The notes below the pieces were generated by a model that was given only the letters and a program-made list of their open reading frames with translations, had not been told where the DNA came from and ran no database searches. Made by a program: the position numbers and the translations under genes. A stretch of DNA of 64,000 nt from Gliomastix tumulicola (Eukaryota; Ascomycota; Sordariomycetes; Hypocreales; Bionectriaceae). Shown one piece after another: positions 30,161 through 40,489 of the stretch; the first letter of the stretch is position 1; every line of letters starts with the position of its first letter. The DNA lies in the NCBI GenBank assembly GCA_001599755.1, contig BCHX01000007.1, forward strand, positions 1,798,001 through 1,862,000. The letters are read 5' to 3'.

Positions 30161-31494
30161 CTATATCTCGCGCGCTTCCTCCTCATCGACATCAGGATTC
30201 TCCTGGTCGAACAGCTCTTCCATGGTCGTCTCATCTGGCGGCAGAGGCTCACCTCCCTCCGGCACGCCCCCGAGGCGGCAGTTGAAGAACCTGCCCTCGG
30301 CAGTGAAGTGGAGCGAGGACGTCTCCCAACGACGGAAGAGGTCGTTGGGGAGTGGTCCGAGAAGGCTGGTAAACGCAAGCAGGAGGTGATCATCATTATT
30401 CCTTACGCAGAAGAGCTGCCGTCCGGTAACGAGTTCGAAGACAAGGCAGCCGAAGCTCCAGATATCGAGCGTCATGTTCGGAGCACCGCCCAGAACCATC
30501 TCTGGGGCGCGAAGGCCGTGAGGAGTAAGGGGCTTCGCTGGCGAATCTGTGAAGAAGTATGCTGTGCGAGAAGCGGATAGGTAAGACTCTACATCACGGG
30601 GGCTATAAACAAGGAAATGGGTGCACTTACCAGCACCCAGGTCGGACAGCTTGATCTTGGAGCCTGTGGCGCACTGGGTGAAGTGCGCCAGCGACTGGGC
30701 TATGCAAAGATAACGAGGGGACCATTTATCCTCCTTCCCATCGCGCCTACGTACCGGCGGTGAGATAGACTCGGTCCTCTCGTCTTCGCTCTGCCGGAGA
30801 GCCGCTTCTGGTTCCGAGTCAATATCATCACCTAGGCAAAAGAGCATATTCCCCGGCTGCAAGTCTCCATGGGCGATGCCGTGCTCATGAAGGAATGCGA
30901 GGGCCTGGAGAGACTGTCTGAGGATGCTTCTTGCCACGCGAGGCTGATATCGGACAACCATGCTGAGTGTACGGGGCTTGAACTGGGGCAGCTCCTCGAC
31001 CATAATATTCACGTTCGGGCCCGTTGGCTCGAACACGAGGCACTCGTGCACGCCGTTCGGACCGTGGTGCTGGAACTCATCTAGCACTGGAGTGAGGTAC
31101 TTGGATGCTTCTTCAGGTGCGACTGTCATGAGATGATGGAGCATCTGCAGCTCGGGCGATGGGCTTGAGGTCTCGGAGACGAGGATCTTGAGAGCCACAT
31201 AGCGGTCATTTCTGGAGTATGATGAATGCTCGAGCTTAGCCCGTACGATCGTAGTATGGAGGCAACTTACACCAGATCACGTGCGAGCCAGACGGTCGAG
31301 AAGGCACCCTCGCCAAGCTTCCGGATGACCTTGTACTGGCCGTCATGGAAGATGTCGCCGAGATGGACGGGATGATAGCCACCTGGGCGATAACGCTCCA
31401 CCCACTCGCATGGCGAGCAGAGAGCCTCGAATCTGAAGTCACAGCTCTCGAAGCACCCCTGTGGTGGTGGGGTGGGCGGAGGAGAAGCAGTCAT
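30161..31494 (-). CDS. SRPK-like serine/threonine protein kinase, cut by an in-frame TAG
   Basis: Three exons (31494-31271, 31211-30631, 30561-30161) encode 401 residues. The N-lobe has the SRPK opening ERYRPGGYHPVHLGDIFHDG, the Gly loop LGEGAFSTVW and the lysine in YVALKIL. The C-lobe has HGDLQPGNMLF (catalytic Asp), a short spacer with Arg/Ser/Glu, KLSDLGAA in place of DFG, and TPHGLRAPEMVLGG as activation segment and P+1 loop. LDIWSFGCLVFELVTGRQLF follows. SRPK-type kinases phosphorylate SR-rich splicing factors. The spacer between the two kinase halves is short, as in many fungal SRPK-like paralogues. The frame stops at TAG inside the C-lobe, 30 codons before the end of the conserved domain. 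Loss of subdomain XI would be expected to destabilise the fold if it is not read through. Confidence 0.8.
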
Positions 31495-33252
31495 AGGTAC
31501 TAGTAGTCGGATTTGCCTCTGGCTTGTCACACTGAATAAAGTGTGACACGGTCGGGCGCGCGATAAGACACCTGTCTCGGGTGTGGAATCCAGATCCTGG
31601 GGAGGGAAGCTCAGGTTGCAGTCGCTGGAGGAGTTGCAGGCGATTGCAGGCGGTGGTGGGGCCACCTTAATAACCTTAAAAACTTAACAAAGCATCAGTA
31701 AACGACAAAAAGGCAGCCGAGTCGAACGTCAAAAAGGGGGCTGTGAAACAATGTTGTGTTCCCATGACTGCCTGTTATCTTGCTGCATGCGCCATTCGGC
31801 CAGTGGAATGTGTGGTGTTATCAAGCATGACAACCAAATTGCCTGCGCCTCACAATATTGATGGTTAGACCAGTCAGAGGCGTGGATTGGGGGCCTAGGG
31901 GCGGCACAGTACTTTTGCTGGTCATATTGGAGCTCTTGGCGGGCGTGATGCAAAATTGGTGCAGCAGCGGGAGGAGATGGATGCCACATCGACATTGATC
32001 ACTATCGAGCAATGGTGTGGTAAACCCATCATCTTTCGACTGTGGAAGACTCTGCCCGCTGTCTCAATGCGACACCGACGAAGACGGGACGACTTGGGAG
32101 ATGGTAAATGAATACCTTAACTTTAAGCATTTAAATGAGCATTAGCATCCTCCCATCCTCGGAGAATGGATTGGGTTATTGGATGGAGTGGCGCGAGCCT
32201 TCGATTTGGGTTTGCTCGGCGGGCGCCCGGCTCCACCTCCACAGGGGATCCAGTGGTTTTTAGTCGCTATCTCGACCGCTGGACCGTGTCTTGTCTCAGC
32301 GCCGGCGTCCCCGCGGCGTCGCTGGAGTCGCTGGAGGGCCGGGGGGTGGTGGTAGTGGCTCTTGAGGGTGCTGTGGCCCTGGGCGGTTGAGGCCTCTCGG
32401 GCTCTCGGGGATTGTGAGACAAGAAGCAACTCATACCTTAGTTACTCGACGAGTCGACTTTTTTACTCACACGGCCAACGAAATATTCACTGATCCTCCC
32501 TCCCACGCGAGCCGGAGGCCTCGACGCGCTGATAAGTGTCCCGTGGTCCCACAGAAGCCAAGGCCGCCGGAAATGCCTTATCGCGCCGCAAAGGTAATGG
32601 CTTGATCAAATCTGGAGCGCAACCCTGGAGCAGCTCATCTCAAGAAAACAATCTAGAAGGATTCCACCCCACCGGGCGCTGCACTTGGGCTGCACCTTTT
32701 GGCCGCCGTACTTTGTCACGCTCCTGGTCGTGTGTGCCCTCCCCCAGTATTTGCCCAGCATTGGCCCGAGAGAAAGCCAGGAGCTCCAGGAGGGAGGGAG
32801 CACTGACCCTGCCTCTTATCTCATTGGCCTTCCTGATTGGCGACAGCCTCGAGCCGACATGGTTGTGTCTATCAGTGGATGGTCCTCCAATGGCCACGGA
32901 CGGGCCAGGTCCCCAATCAGGTAGTCGCTGGCTGTGCTCTCTGTCTGTTCGTTCTCCTCACGCACAGGACTCCCACACCCCGTCCCGTCCTGTCCTGTCC
33001 TGTCCTGCTCGCCAACGCCGGTCCAGCCAAGGCACACCCTTGCCCGCCTCTGCATCAATCAAATCGAACCTGGTTCATAAATACAGCGACCCCCCCCTTC
33101 CCCCTTCCCGTGCGCCCATTTTAGCTCCTGCTCCCCTTCTCCTTCTCTCCTCTGCGCACTGTCTCGTACTGGATCATCATCATCCTCACCGCAGCCTGTC
33201 TCCCCCCTCTGCTTCTCTTCTTCCTCTTCTTCACCCCAAACTCACAGCAACC
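31495..33252. other. divergent intergenic region between kinase and GPI-protein genes
   Basis: About 1.75 kb. The right part (32950-33250) is a pyrimidine-rich promoter with repeated TCCTG units at about 32983-33006 and a CATAAATA box near 33077. Short frames only; no gene seen. Confidence 0.55.
32983..33008. repeat. tandem TCCTG/CCTGT pentamer repeat in promoter
   Basis: Four to five copies of a CCTGT unit within the CT-rich upstream region of the GPI-anchored-protein gene. Confidence 0.6.
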
Positions 33253-34177
33253 ATGATCGCCAAGTACGCCCTCTCCGCCGCTGCCCTGCTGCAGCTGGCC
33301 TCCAAGGCCAATGGCCAGGTCGTCGCCGGTGACGGCTCCGGCGACATCTCTGGCGAGGAGTGGGCCACGGTCGCCTCCGAGGCCAACTTCACCCAGCACG
33401 TCACCTTCGAGGGCCGCGACGTCGAGTCCTCGTACCCGAGCTCCTCCCAGGGCGACTGGTCGCTGCACTACTCCGTCAAGGACCTCGACAGCAGCGACTC
33501 CGAGCTGCTGACGGCCGGCACCATCTCCATCTACGGGCCCGACGACCAGGTCACCTTTGACGACAGCTGGCTGCTGTGCGTCCACGTCTTCACCGTCAAG
33601 GACACCTCGGCCGGCGGCTTCGCCTCCGCGACCAACGGCTGCGAGGACGTTGTCGCTGTCGAGTGCGTCGACGACCTGCGCAAGAACGCCATCAAGAACT
33701 TTGGCGAGGGCTGCCCCAGCTTCAAGACCACCGAGAGCTGCATCCGCGACATTGGCGACAAGGTCCGCGGCTCCGTCGTGGCCATTAACTGTACGTTCCA
33801 TTCCCAGAATAGATGCAATGGGGGATAGCGACTGCTGGCGAAATGCTAACGAGCGGATGACACCTGCAGCCACCAACGCCGACCGTCTCGTCGGCAGCGA
33901 CACCTCCTTCTGGCGCAACGCCTTCGGCACCCACCCCGTCGACGAGGCCGACGACGAGACCCTCCTCGCCGCCGCCGGCACCCCCCAGGCCGTCGTCACC
34001 GTCTTCGGCTCTGGCAGCGACGCCGAGGCCGAGAGCTTCGGCTCCGCCACCTGCGTCCTCCCCGACACGGCTGAGAACGGCACCACCGACCCCACCGAGG
34101 GCGCTGCCTCTGGCTTCGCTGCCTTTGCTGGCTGGGCTGCTCTCACCGGTGCCGCCATCGCCTACCAGCTTCTGTAA
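33253..34177 (+). CDS. secreted, probably GPI-anchored cell-surface protein
   Basis: Exon 1 (33253-33790) and exon 2 (33870-34177) encode 281 residues. Residues 1-20 form a signal peptide (basic MIAKYALSAAALLQLASKA with a cleavage-like ANG). The mature part has six to seven Cys, two or three N-glycosylation sites (ANFTQ, AINST and ENGT), and is rich in Asp/Ser. The last residues are hydrophobic (GFAAFAGWAALTGAAIAYQL), preceded by small residues and Thr/Pro-rich sequence, the arrangement of a GPI signal. I recognise no named domain. Expected location is plasma membrane or wall; the long CT-rich promoter with TCCTG repeats suggests strong expression. Codon use is highly C-biased. Confidence 0.75.
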
Positions 34178-34729
34178 GCTGGGGCATGGGGCATGCTTCC
34201 TCCTTTCCCCCCTCCTCTCTCTCTCCCTCCCATCCTGATCCGGGCCCTCTGTGAGGATCGGGCTCGGGAGGGACTGAGGAGGGTTTATTCTTGATAAATG
34301 TACCTATATGATAATCCATAGTCAGGGCGGTTGGCTGGCCGGGAGGTAGAGAAGTGGGTGAGCTGCTGCTGTTCGCCCACTCTGCACTCCCTGTCGAAAA
34401 CCTCCTGGAACGATCGCTTGTTGGTTTTGTGTGCGTGTGATGAGTTAGGAGAAACCTGATTGAGAGATACCTTGCGAGAAGAGAAATGACGGACTATTTT
34501 CAACGATACCAATCAATCTTGTTTGCCTGTTATGCTGGGCGTGCGACGTGACGTGAAGCGACCATGTGGTGAAGTAAATAGGATGGTACGTATTCATATA
34601 TTCATACAAGTGAAGTAAACCTGATGTAACTCCTGGTATCCCAAGTAACGAAAGAAACTCGTCGCTGCGCTTGTGTCCTTTCCCCCTCTTTATTTCAATT
34701 TTCTTTTTTGGATTGTCCCCCGTGTCCTT
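34178..34729. other. intergenic, no gene seen
   Basis: 3' flanks of two convergent genes, with T-rich runs (34690-34720) and a CT-rich stretch after 34195. No gene seen. Confidence 0.5.
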
Positions 34730-35116
34730 TTATTCCCTCTTCTCGTAGAACTGCACCGCCCTCTCGAGCTCCTCCAGGCTGTCCCTCGCGCCGTACTCGT
34801 CCATCAGCGCATTCTGCCGCCTCCGCTCGGCGTCGTAGCGCTCCTCGGCCTGGACCTCGGCGACATGTGTGAGGCGCCGGGTGGTGTTGTTGTTTGTGTA
34901 GAGGCGGAAGGCGATGCCCACGCTTAGCAGCGCTGCCACTGGCTTAAACCTGCTCCTCTCATGTTAGCAACCATGTTAAAGGACAGGATGAGCAAGGAGT
35001 GAAGAGGAGAGGTCGCACCATCTGAAGGGCATCCGTCTTGTCTGGCGGAGATGAGGGAGGTAGCTGGGGTAGACTTTTGCAGCGGTGGTGAATTGTCTGG
35101 GTCTCGGAGGCACCAT
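34730..35116 (-). CDS. small single-pass membrane protein, probably mitochondrial
   Basis: Exon 1 (35116-35019) and exon 2 (34949-34730) encode 105 residues. The N-terminus (MVPPRPRQFTTAAKVYPSYL) is basic and Ser/Thr/Tyr-rich without acidic residues for about 38 positions, as in mitochondrial presequences. One hydrophobic segment follows at about residues 35-50 (FKPVAALLSVGIAFRLY), then a charged, coiled-coil-like tail of about 50 residues (RRLTHVAEVQAEERYDAE). I do not recognise the family. A role as an inner-membrane assembly or anchoring factor is possible but not shown. The splice keeps the Trp codon (MPFRW/FKPV) intact. Confidence 0.62.
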
Positions 35117-35958
35117 GATGTGAATTCGTAGAGTGTGCAGGTATGTGTGTGTAGGTATGTGGTGGTAGTGTATCGAAATATTGCCCGGCAATCTCAAGAT
35201 CTCGTAAAAGCTCGGTGTCAAACGTCCGTGGTCAATTGCAATTCAGCCAAGACTGGACGCAAGCCCGATTTATTTATTGCTGTTCCGTCCCTCGCTTTTG
35301 TCTTCNGGNGGGGNNNGGGGGGGGGGGGGGGGATCTGATGATGTCGTTTTCAGGCCGAAAGGGAGGCGAGTGTGCGTCGATCTCATACGCCCGTATATTG
35401 GATGCAACGGTATGAGGTCGTCGAATCACGAGACAATCCCATCCATGGAAGGGGGGGGGGGGCAAACACACGCGACTTTTCAAGACAAGATCACGCCAGG
35501 CGAAGCAAAAGCATCCAATTATTGCATGAGGTAGCTACCGAGGGGGAGCTCCCTACCTAATGTACCAGAGTCAAATATTGCCCAGACATTTCGAGCCGCG
35601 GGTCTGCTCGGGGCTCTCCGGGCGCCAGTTCTGGCAGTGCGGCGCGCCATCATGCCACTCTCGAATTTCGGTTATTGCCTTATGATTGCTGCGCTTGGCC
35701 GCCCCCTGGAAACGAGGGAATCCGGGGGATGGCTCTGCTTCCCCACAGCGCTTGCATTCCATCCCCGAGCCAAAGCCGAGGCTCTGGCTGCACGGGCTGA
35801 ATTCAGGCGACATCACAGGCTCGGAAACCGAGAGGGCTGTCATTTGTTCGTTTATTATTGTTGCCCGACTAAGCCTTTCGAGTGCTGATGTAAACGGGTA
35901 GTAGTGCGAATTCGGTATGTCTCGGGGCGAGGAGAGGGTTGTTCTGTGTCGTCATTTA
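35117..35958. other. intergenic with poly-G tracts and ambiguous bases
   Basis: Contains a G-run of about 25 bases with five N (35306-35332) and a second G-run at 35451-35461. No gene is supported; the sequence here is unreliable. Confidence 0.6.
35306..35332. repeat. poly-G tract with N bases
   Basis: N at 35306, 35309 and 35314-35316 inside a G homopolymer; almost certainly a hard-to-sequence run. On the other strand it is poly-C. Confidence 0.85.
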
Positions 35959-37185
35959 TTATTCGCCCTGTGAGTGTGCATGAGAGTGTGCCTTTTGCCT
36001 CGCTTCAGTGAGTGCCCTGAGCCTCGTCTCCTGCCATGACGGCTCCAGCTGCCCAATCCCAGCGAGCGCGTATCCCGCCTCACCATCCATCGTCGTCGTC
36101 GTCGTCCTCCTCCTCCTCCTCTCCTGCTGCGCCTGCTCGTCCCTCTCCACCTCCGCCAGATCAACCCGCCCGTGCTTCCTGAACCATTCCTCCCACATGC
36201 TATCCATGCGCAGCGGCGTGCACCGCTCGCTGTGCAGCAGCCCGTTCCGCAGCATGCACCACTCATGCAGCAGCAGACAGAGGTAAAAGTCCCCCGCCGC
36301 GCTCGCCCTCATGAACCGCCAGTCCGTGCCCCGGATCGCCCGCCGCGCCCACCGCCGCCAGGCCTCGAGCACCGTGCAGAACGCGAGCACGCACTGCTCC
36401 AGCCCCCAGCTCGTCGGCCGCGTCGGACGGCCGCCCGCGGGTGGCTGGAAGCACGCGTGCTCGCGCGAGGCCATCCACGGGAAGTTGCGCGCGCCGCAGA
36501 AGCAGGGCTGCTTGACCATGTACGCGACGGCGCCGCGCAGCTGCGTGAGGCGGTTGGCGAGGGCGCGCGGCGACGGGTTGAGGCCGCCGCCACCGCCGTC
36601 GCCGCCGGATGCTGCGAGGTTCGCGTGGAAGGTGTAGAGTGCTGCGCGGACGGGCGGCGCGTCGGCAAAGGAGCGCACCTGCGCGCAGAGGTCGTCGTAC
36701 AGGCTGCTGCCGGGCTTGGTCTGGAACTGGTCCTTTACGACGTTGCGGACGAAGACTTCGACGGGGGAGGTGGCGTCGACGACCATGGGCGTGATGGGCA
36801 TGAACTCGGCTGCGCTGCTGGGCGGGCCACCCGACGACGACATGGTTCTAGGTACGGCGGGGGTCTCGCGGCGGAGCATGAGAGTGCCGGTCTCGACGTA
36901 TCTGCCCTTTTCGCAGCCGTCGTTGCCGCACATGGACCAGGTGGGAGGGGGCCGGCCGCGGGCGAGTTGAGCGTCGTAGATGGTCCTGTGGATGATGTCG
37001 CGGCGGAGGAGGCCGAGTCTGACGCAGGGCTGCTTGTCCTCAGCCTGTGTGCAGGCATCTATGCCTAGGGGTGTATTGAATGTGCCGAGCTTTCTGCTCT
37101 CCAGGAGCCGGTCGTTGAGGGCTACGGCACTCGTGCTGGGGGACGCAGATGCCTCCACAGATTCCGAGGAGCTGCTGAGAGACAT
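35959..37185 (-). CDS. conserved-looking hypothetical protein, Cys/Trp-rich
   Basis: A single exon of 408 residues from the ATG at 37185. The first 150 residues are Ser/Pro/Thr-rich. A middle segment shows evenly spread Trp and Cys residues: KQPCFCGARNFPWMASREHA, LEQCVLAFCTVLEAWRRWAR, GDFYLCLLLHEWCMLRNGLL. The pattern of two short Cys groups (CFC, C..) followed by helical W/F motifs could be a small metal site, but I know no matching family. The tail is charged with an Arg run (RRRRR) and a run of Thr, then Asp/Glu. GC is high, codon use regular, and no competing frame is convincing; a real gene is likely, function unknown. Confidence 0.55.
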   Translation of the reverse strand: MSLSSSSESVEASASPSTSAVALNDRLLESRKLGTFNTPLGIDACTQAEDKQPCVRLGLLRRDIIHRTIYDAQLARGRPPPTWSMCGNDGCEKGRYVETGTLMLRRETPAVPRTMSSSGGPPSSAAEFMPITPMVVDATSPVEVFVRNVVKDQFQTKPGSSLYDDLCAQVRSFADAPPVRAALYTFHANLAASGGDGGGGGLNPSPRALANRLTQLRGAVAYMVKQPCFCGARNFPWMASREHACFQPPAGGRPTRPTSWGLEQCVLAFCTVLEAWRRWARRAIRGTDWRFMRASAAGDFYLCLLLHEWCMLRNGLLHSERCTPLRMDSMWEEWFRKHGRVDLAEVERDEQAQQERRRRRTTTTTMDGEAGYALAGIGQLEPSWQETRLRALTEARQKAHSHAHSQGE

Positions 37186-37431
37186 GGCTGGAGAATCTTA
37201 GCATACCCAGCTTATTCGAGTCCAGAGTAATTCGTCTCTCGGTGACGGTTGTCGAGAACATGCAGACCATTTAGCTAGATGAACCTCGAAAAGAACAAGC
37301 ACCTTTGTGAAGTATTTCGCTCGCTCATTGATATTTGTTCTACGCTGCGTCCCCAGATGCAGCAGAACAAAGGGCCGTTGAAACAAAAGGCCGTTGGGAC
37401 AAAGCTCATGCCTGCATGCATCATCCATCCG

Positions 37432-38562
37432 CTACCACAGATACTTCCGGCAATTCTCACTGCCGCACAAACATTCCGTCATGTTCGTCGGATCCTCAGG
37501 CTCCTCGTTATCCTCCACGCCGGCGACATAGTCGAATGTGAGTTCCTCGCCACGAGGGATGTCTCGGAGAGCGAACAGTGCCAGATCGTGCAGATGCTTG
37601 TCCGCATGATCGCCCACGCGTGCAAAGATGCGCAGGTTTGGGTCGCACGAGTGATTGATGAAGCGGGTCGGCCCGGACATGAATTCACCGTCCACCTCCA
37701 AGGGAGGACCCTGTAGCCGCGGGTCGAGGGAGTCTGGCTCGGTGAACTTGTCTAGGGCGAAGAGGTAGACGTCCTTTCTCTGCGCGATCGCTGAGTCGGC
37801 GCGGCGGCGCTCAGCCTCGGCGGCCGTGATGACCTCGCCAAGGTAGCAGTCGACGAACTGGCCCTGCTTGATCACCTCCGTAGCTCGCACACCTATGCCA
37901 TCCTCAGTCAGCCTCCTGCCACAAAAGCCTGCTTGAGTCACTATCCTCCGCGCCCATTGTACTCACCCCAACCCCGCTGCTTTGTCCGGAAAATCTCCAA
38001 CGGCACCGTCCGCCCTCGCTCAACCACGCGGTTCGGACACGACGCGTCGCACGAGCACGCCTGATGGCACTCGTACAGCGGCAGACTCGAGTTCAGGAAC
38101 CTCGACCGTAGCTTCCCCGCCTTGGCCCCATGCGAGTGGTACGAGTAGGCCTTGGCATCCTCCCCATTCTCGTCAACGGTATTCTCCTCCTCCTCCTCCT
38201 CGTCATCCACGAGGTCGCCTAGACACTGGCACCGGCTGAACTGGCAACCCTCGCCGTCGCCGCCGCACGAGCAGCCGCTGCGGAAACTATCCTCAGCGGC
38301 CTCGACTCCCTTCCCTAGGACCATCCGGTTGATGAAGCGGAAGTTGCGCGGGAGGACGGCGTCGTCGACGGCGTTGATCACGGTGATGGGGATGGTGCTG
38401 TGGGTTGGGAATGCGCGGAGCTGGCACCAGTGACAGTCGCGTTTCTCATTGTCCAAGCCCTGGATAAAGTGTCAGCATTCATGATCTGGATATAGGGAGT
38501 GAATGAGTTGGTTATACAGGCTTTCCATGGTGGAAGAAGTGTCGTTCGGTTGCAGCCTCCAT
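37432..38562 (-). CDS. dim-5: histone H3 lysine-9 methyltransferase (DIM-5/Clr4/KMT1)
   Basis: Three exons (38562-38518, 38459-37967, 37892-37432) encode 332 residues. Exon 1 gives MEAATERHFFHHGKP, matching the start of DIM-5 in other fungi. The pre-SET domain has nine Cys (CSCGGDGEGC, CQCL, CHQACSCDASC), then NRVVERGRTVPLEIFRTKQR. The SET core has GQFVDCYLGEVI, RFINHSCDPNLRI with the NHSC turn, and ELTFDYV. The post-SET motif ECLCGSENCRKYLW provides the three Cys of the fourth zinc site. No chromodomain is present, as in DIM-5. It would trimethylate H3K9 in the nucleus; in Neurospora this directs DNA methylation of RIP-mutated sequence. The adjoining genes are not functionally related. Confidence 0.95.
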
Positions 38563-38873
38563 CTCATCACTGGGCGCTCATTCTGCGGCCGCACCTGGAG
38601 TCAGATGAGACGGTTCGCCGCACGAACAAGCCCAGGAGTGAAGAGGGTAGGCAAAATTGCTTGTAATACGAGCAATTATATAATATGTGAGGAATGAGTT
38701 GTGCTGGGACACGTCTTGTCGGGTGTTTCTGCTCTGAAGCGAGGTGAATACGAGTGGTGTAAATTCGAAGTCGGTGTGGGAGAAAGTTGAGTTAGGCATA
38801 GTAAATAATAACGAGTTTAGCACCCGGCATGTCAAATTTGCACCACCAAGTTACACACGCTGGACTTGATGTC
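38563..38873. other. intergenic, no gene seen
   Basis: Short spacer between the DIM-5 start and the GNAT stop; promoter of the former. Confidence 0.5.
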
Positions 38874-39359
38874 TCAGACCTCCTTTCTATAATACACACG
38901 CTCAAATCCGTCCTCGACCCTCCGTCCCGTCTCCTCGAATCCTAGCCTGGGGTATAATCGGATGTTCTCATACATCTTGACATTTGTGTATAGCTCGAGC
39001 GCCTTGCGACCTTTCTGCCTAGCAAAGCCCTCCGCGAACTTCATCAGCAGCTTCCCGTATCCCTTGCCCTGGGCCGCGACATCAACCACGAGGTTGTTGA
39101 TCTGGACGGCGTCCGAGTCGTCAGCCGCCAGTAGGACAATCGACCCAACCGCCTCGCTGCCCGGGCCCTCGCGCAGCACAAAGATCTCGTGCGTCGTGAG
39201 CAGCTCGTCGTAGTCTGCCGTCATCGGTGCGGGCGGCCTGCCGATCCTCTCGGTGTAGTGCGAGTATGCCGCGATGACCATGGATCTGACCGCCGGCACA
39301 TCATCGCGCGTGGCTTCGCTGATGATGACGCCTGCTGGGAGTGAGTTTGGGCTGGCCAT
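38874..39359 (-). CDS. GNAT-family N-acetyltransferase
   Basis: A single exon of 161 residues from ATG at 39359. The fold reads clearly: ISEATRDDVPAVRSMVIAAY (strand 1, helices 1-2), EIFVLREG and VGSIVLLAAD (strands 2-3), then VQINNLVVDVAAQGKGYGKL with the acetyl-CoA loop QGKGYG (motif A), and NVKMYENIRLYPRLGFEETG for the last helix and strands. It ends ERVYYRKEV. The family transfers acetyl groups from acetyl-CoA to amines or proteins; the acceptor cannot be told from sequence. Size is that of a minimal GNAT and I see no targeting signal. Confidence 0.85.
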   Translation of the reverse strand: MASPNSLPAGVIISEATRDDVPAVRSMVIAAYSHYTERIGRPPAPMTADYDELLTTHEIFVLREGPGSEAVGSIVLLAADDSDAVQINNLVVDVAAQGKGYGKLLMKFAEGFARQKGRKALELYTNVKMYENIRLYPRLGFEETGRRVEDGFERVYYRKEV

Positions 39360-40489
39360 TGTTTTGGGTTTTGGTCGTGAGCCAGTAAGGGCGTGCTTGG
39401 GTCTAAGAGTCGAGGGCGTCAGCTTACAGGCTCATTGCCTGCTGATATATCTCTAATTACATTGCACTCTCCACATTGATAGTCAGCGACCCGGCGATTG
39501 ATCAGGGGCTCGGGGTCGGGATGACTGTGAGAATGAGGCTCATCGCTCGACGTTCCGATATGCGGAGAGGAGGCTAAGGGTCCACTGTCTAATCGTTCAT
39601 CGTTGGATTCCAGCAATAAACCGGCTAGCCTAACTTTGGTTACGTCGACGAGAATGAGATATTTATTCAGACAGCTATCGAAATCATGTTGCTTGCTAGT
39701 CAGTAATTGATTATATGGTGGTCAAAATGAGGCCCCAAGGTCTAGCTCAGCGGGAGCCAAGTCCAGGTCATCATCCATCTGCTGGAGTCGTCGACTATCA
39801 TTCAGAAGACAAAAAAGGAGGGACAGCTGATTCAGTGATGAAAGCAGACTGGTGACCAAAACTTTATTGTTCTCTAAACCCCCAGCGCAGGGATCTAGGG
39901 GTCTGGACCTTCCCTGAGGTTTGGCACACGAAGATGTACTTGCAGGAACCCAGTCCCCACTCTAATCTGAGTAGGCTAACAAGTATCTACAAGTATAGTT
40001 CGGTGGGGCTTGGGATACCCCAGCTGAAGTTTGTCGGGACAGGCGCCAAGGACGCCTCAACAGCGTAACCAGCAGCAGCCCAGAGTCGCAATACAGCAAG
40101 GATCCCATCCAACCGACGGCAAACAACACCGATCCCCTCCCATCGACTGCCTTCGTCCCGTCTCCCAGACGCCATCCCAAGCAGGCCTTCCCAATTGGCG
40201 CACCGCAAGACTACTCGACCCCTGCGCCGAACTACGCACCCAGAGACACTCCAACCCGAGGAAGGCTGAGCGAGGCGTCCGCTGACGGCAGCGATACGAC
40301 ACGCACATCGGCAGAGTTCGAGCCAGCCGGCAATGGCCTGACCTGATTGGGACCTGTGCGCCTGCTTTCTGCTTCTCCTTTGTCGTTCATCATCGCTCAT
40401 CCTCGTCTTTCCATCTGGAGGCCGTTCGCGTTCCGGCCCGTCTGCCCCTCCTCGAGTCCTCGACGACAGCCAGCCCATTTATTGAGACA
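39360..40489. other. divergent intergenic region
   Basis: Promoters of the GNAT gene and the UBTD-like gene, with a probable long 5' leader of the latter (CT- and CG-rich after 40300). A minus-strand frame of 163 codons here looks like antisense of that leader; not called. Confidence 0.5.

Noticed and set aside
36172..37068. 298-codon plus-strand frame
   Set aside because: Antisense shadow of the Cys/Trp-rich hypothetical gene; Arg/Gly/Ala-rich composition.
39721..39760. Possible tRNA A-box (CTAGCTCAGCGGG)
   Set aside because: No matching B-box or acceptor stem pairing downstream.
39962..40478. 163-codon minus-strand frame between GNAT and UBTD-like genes
   Set aside because: No motifs; looks like antisense of the UBTD-like gene's leader.
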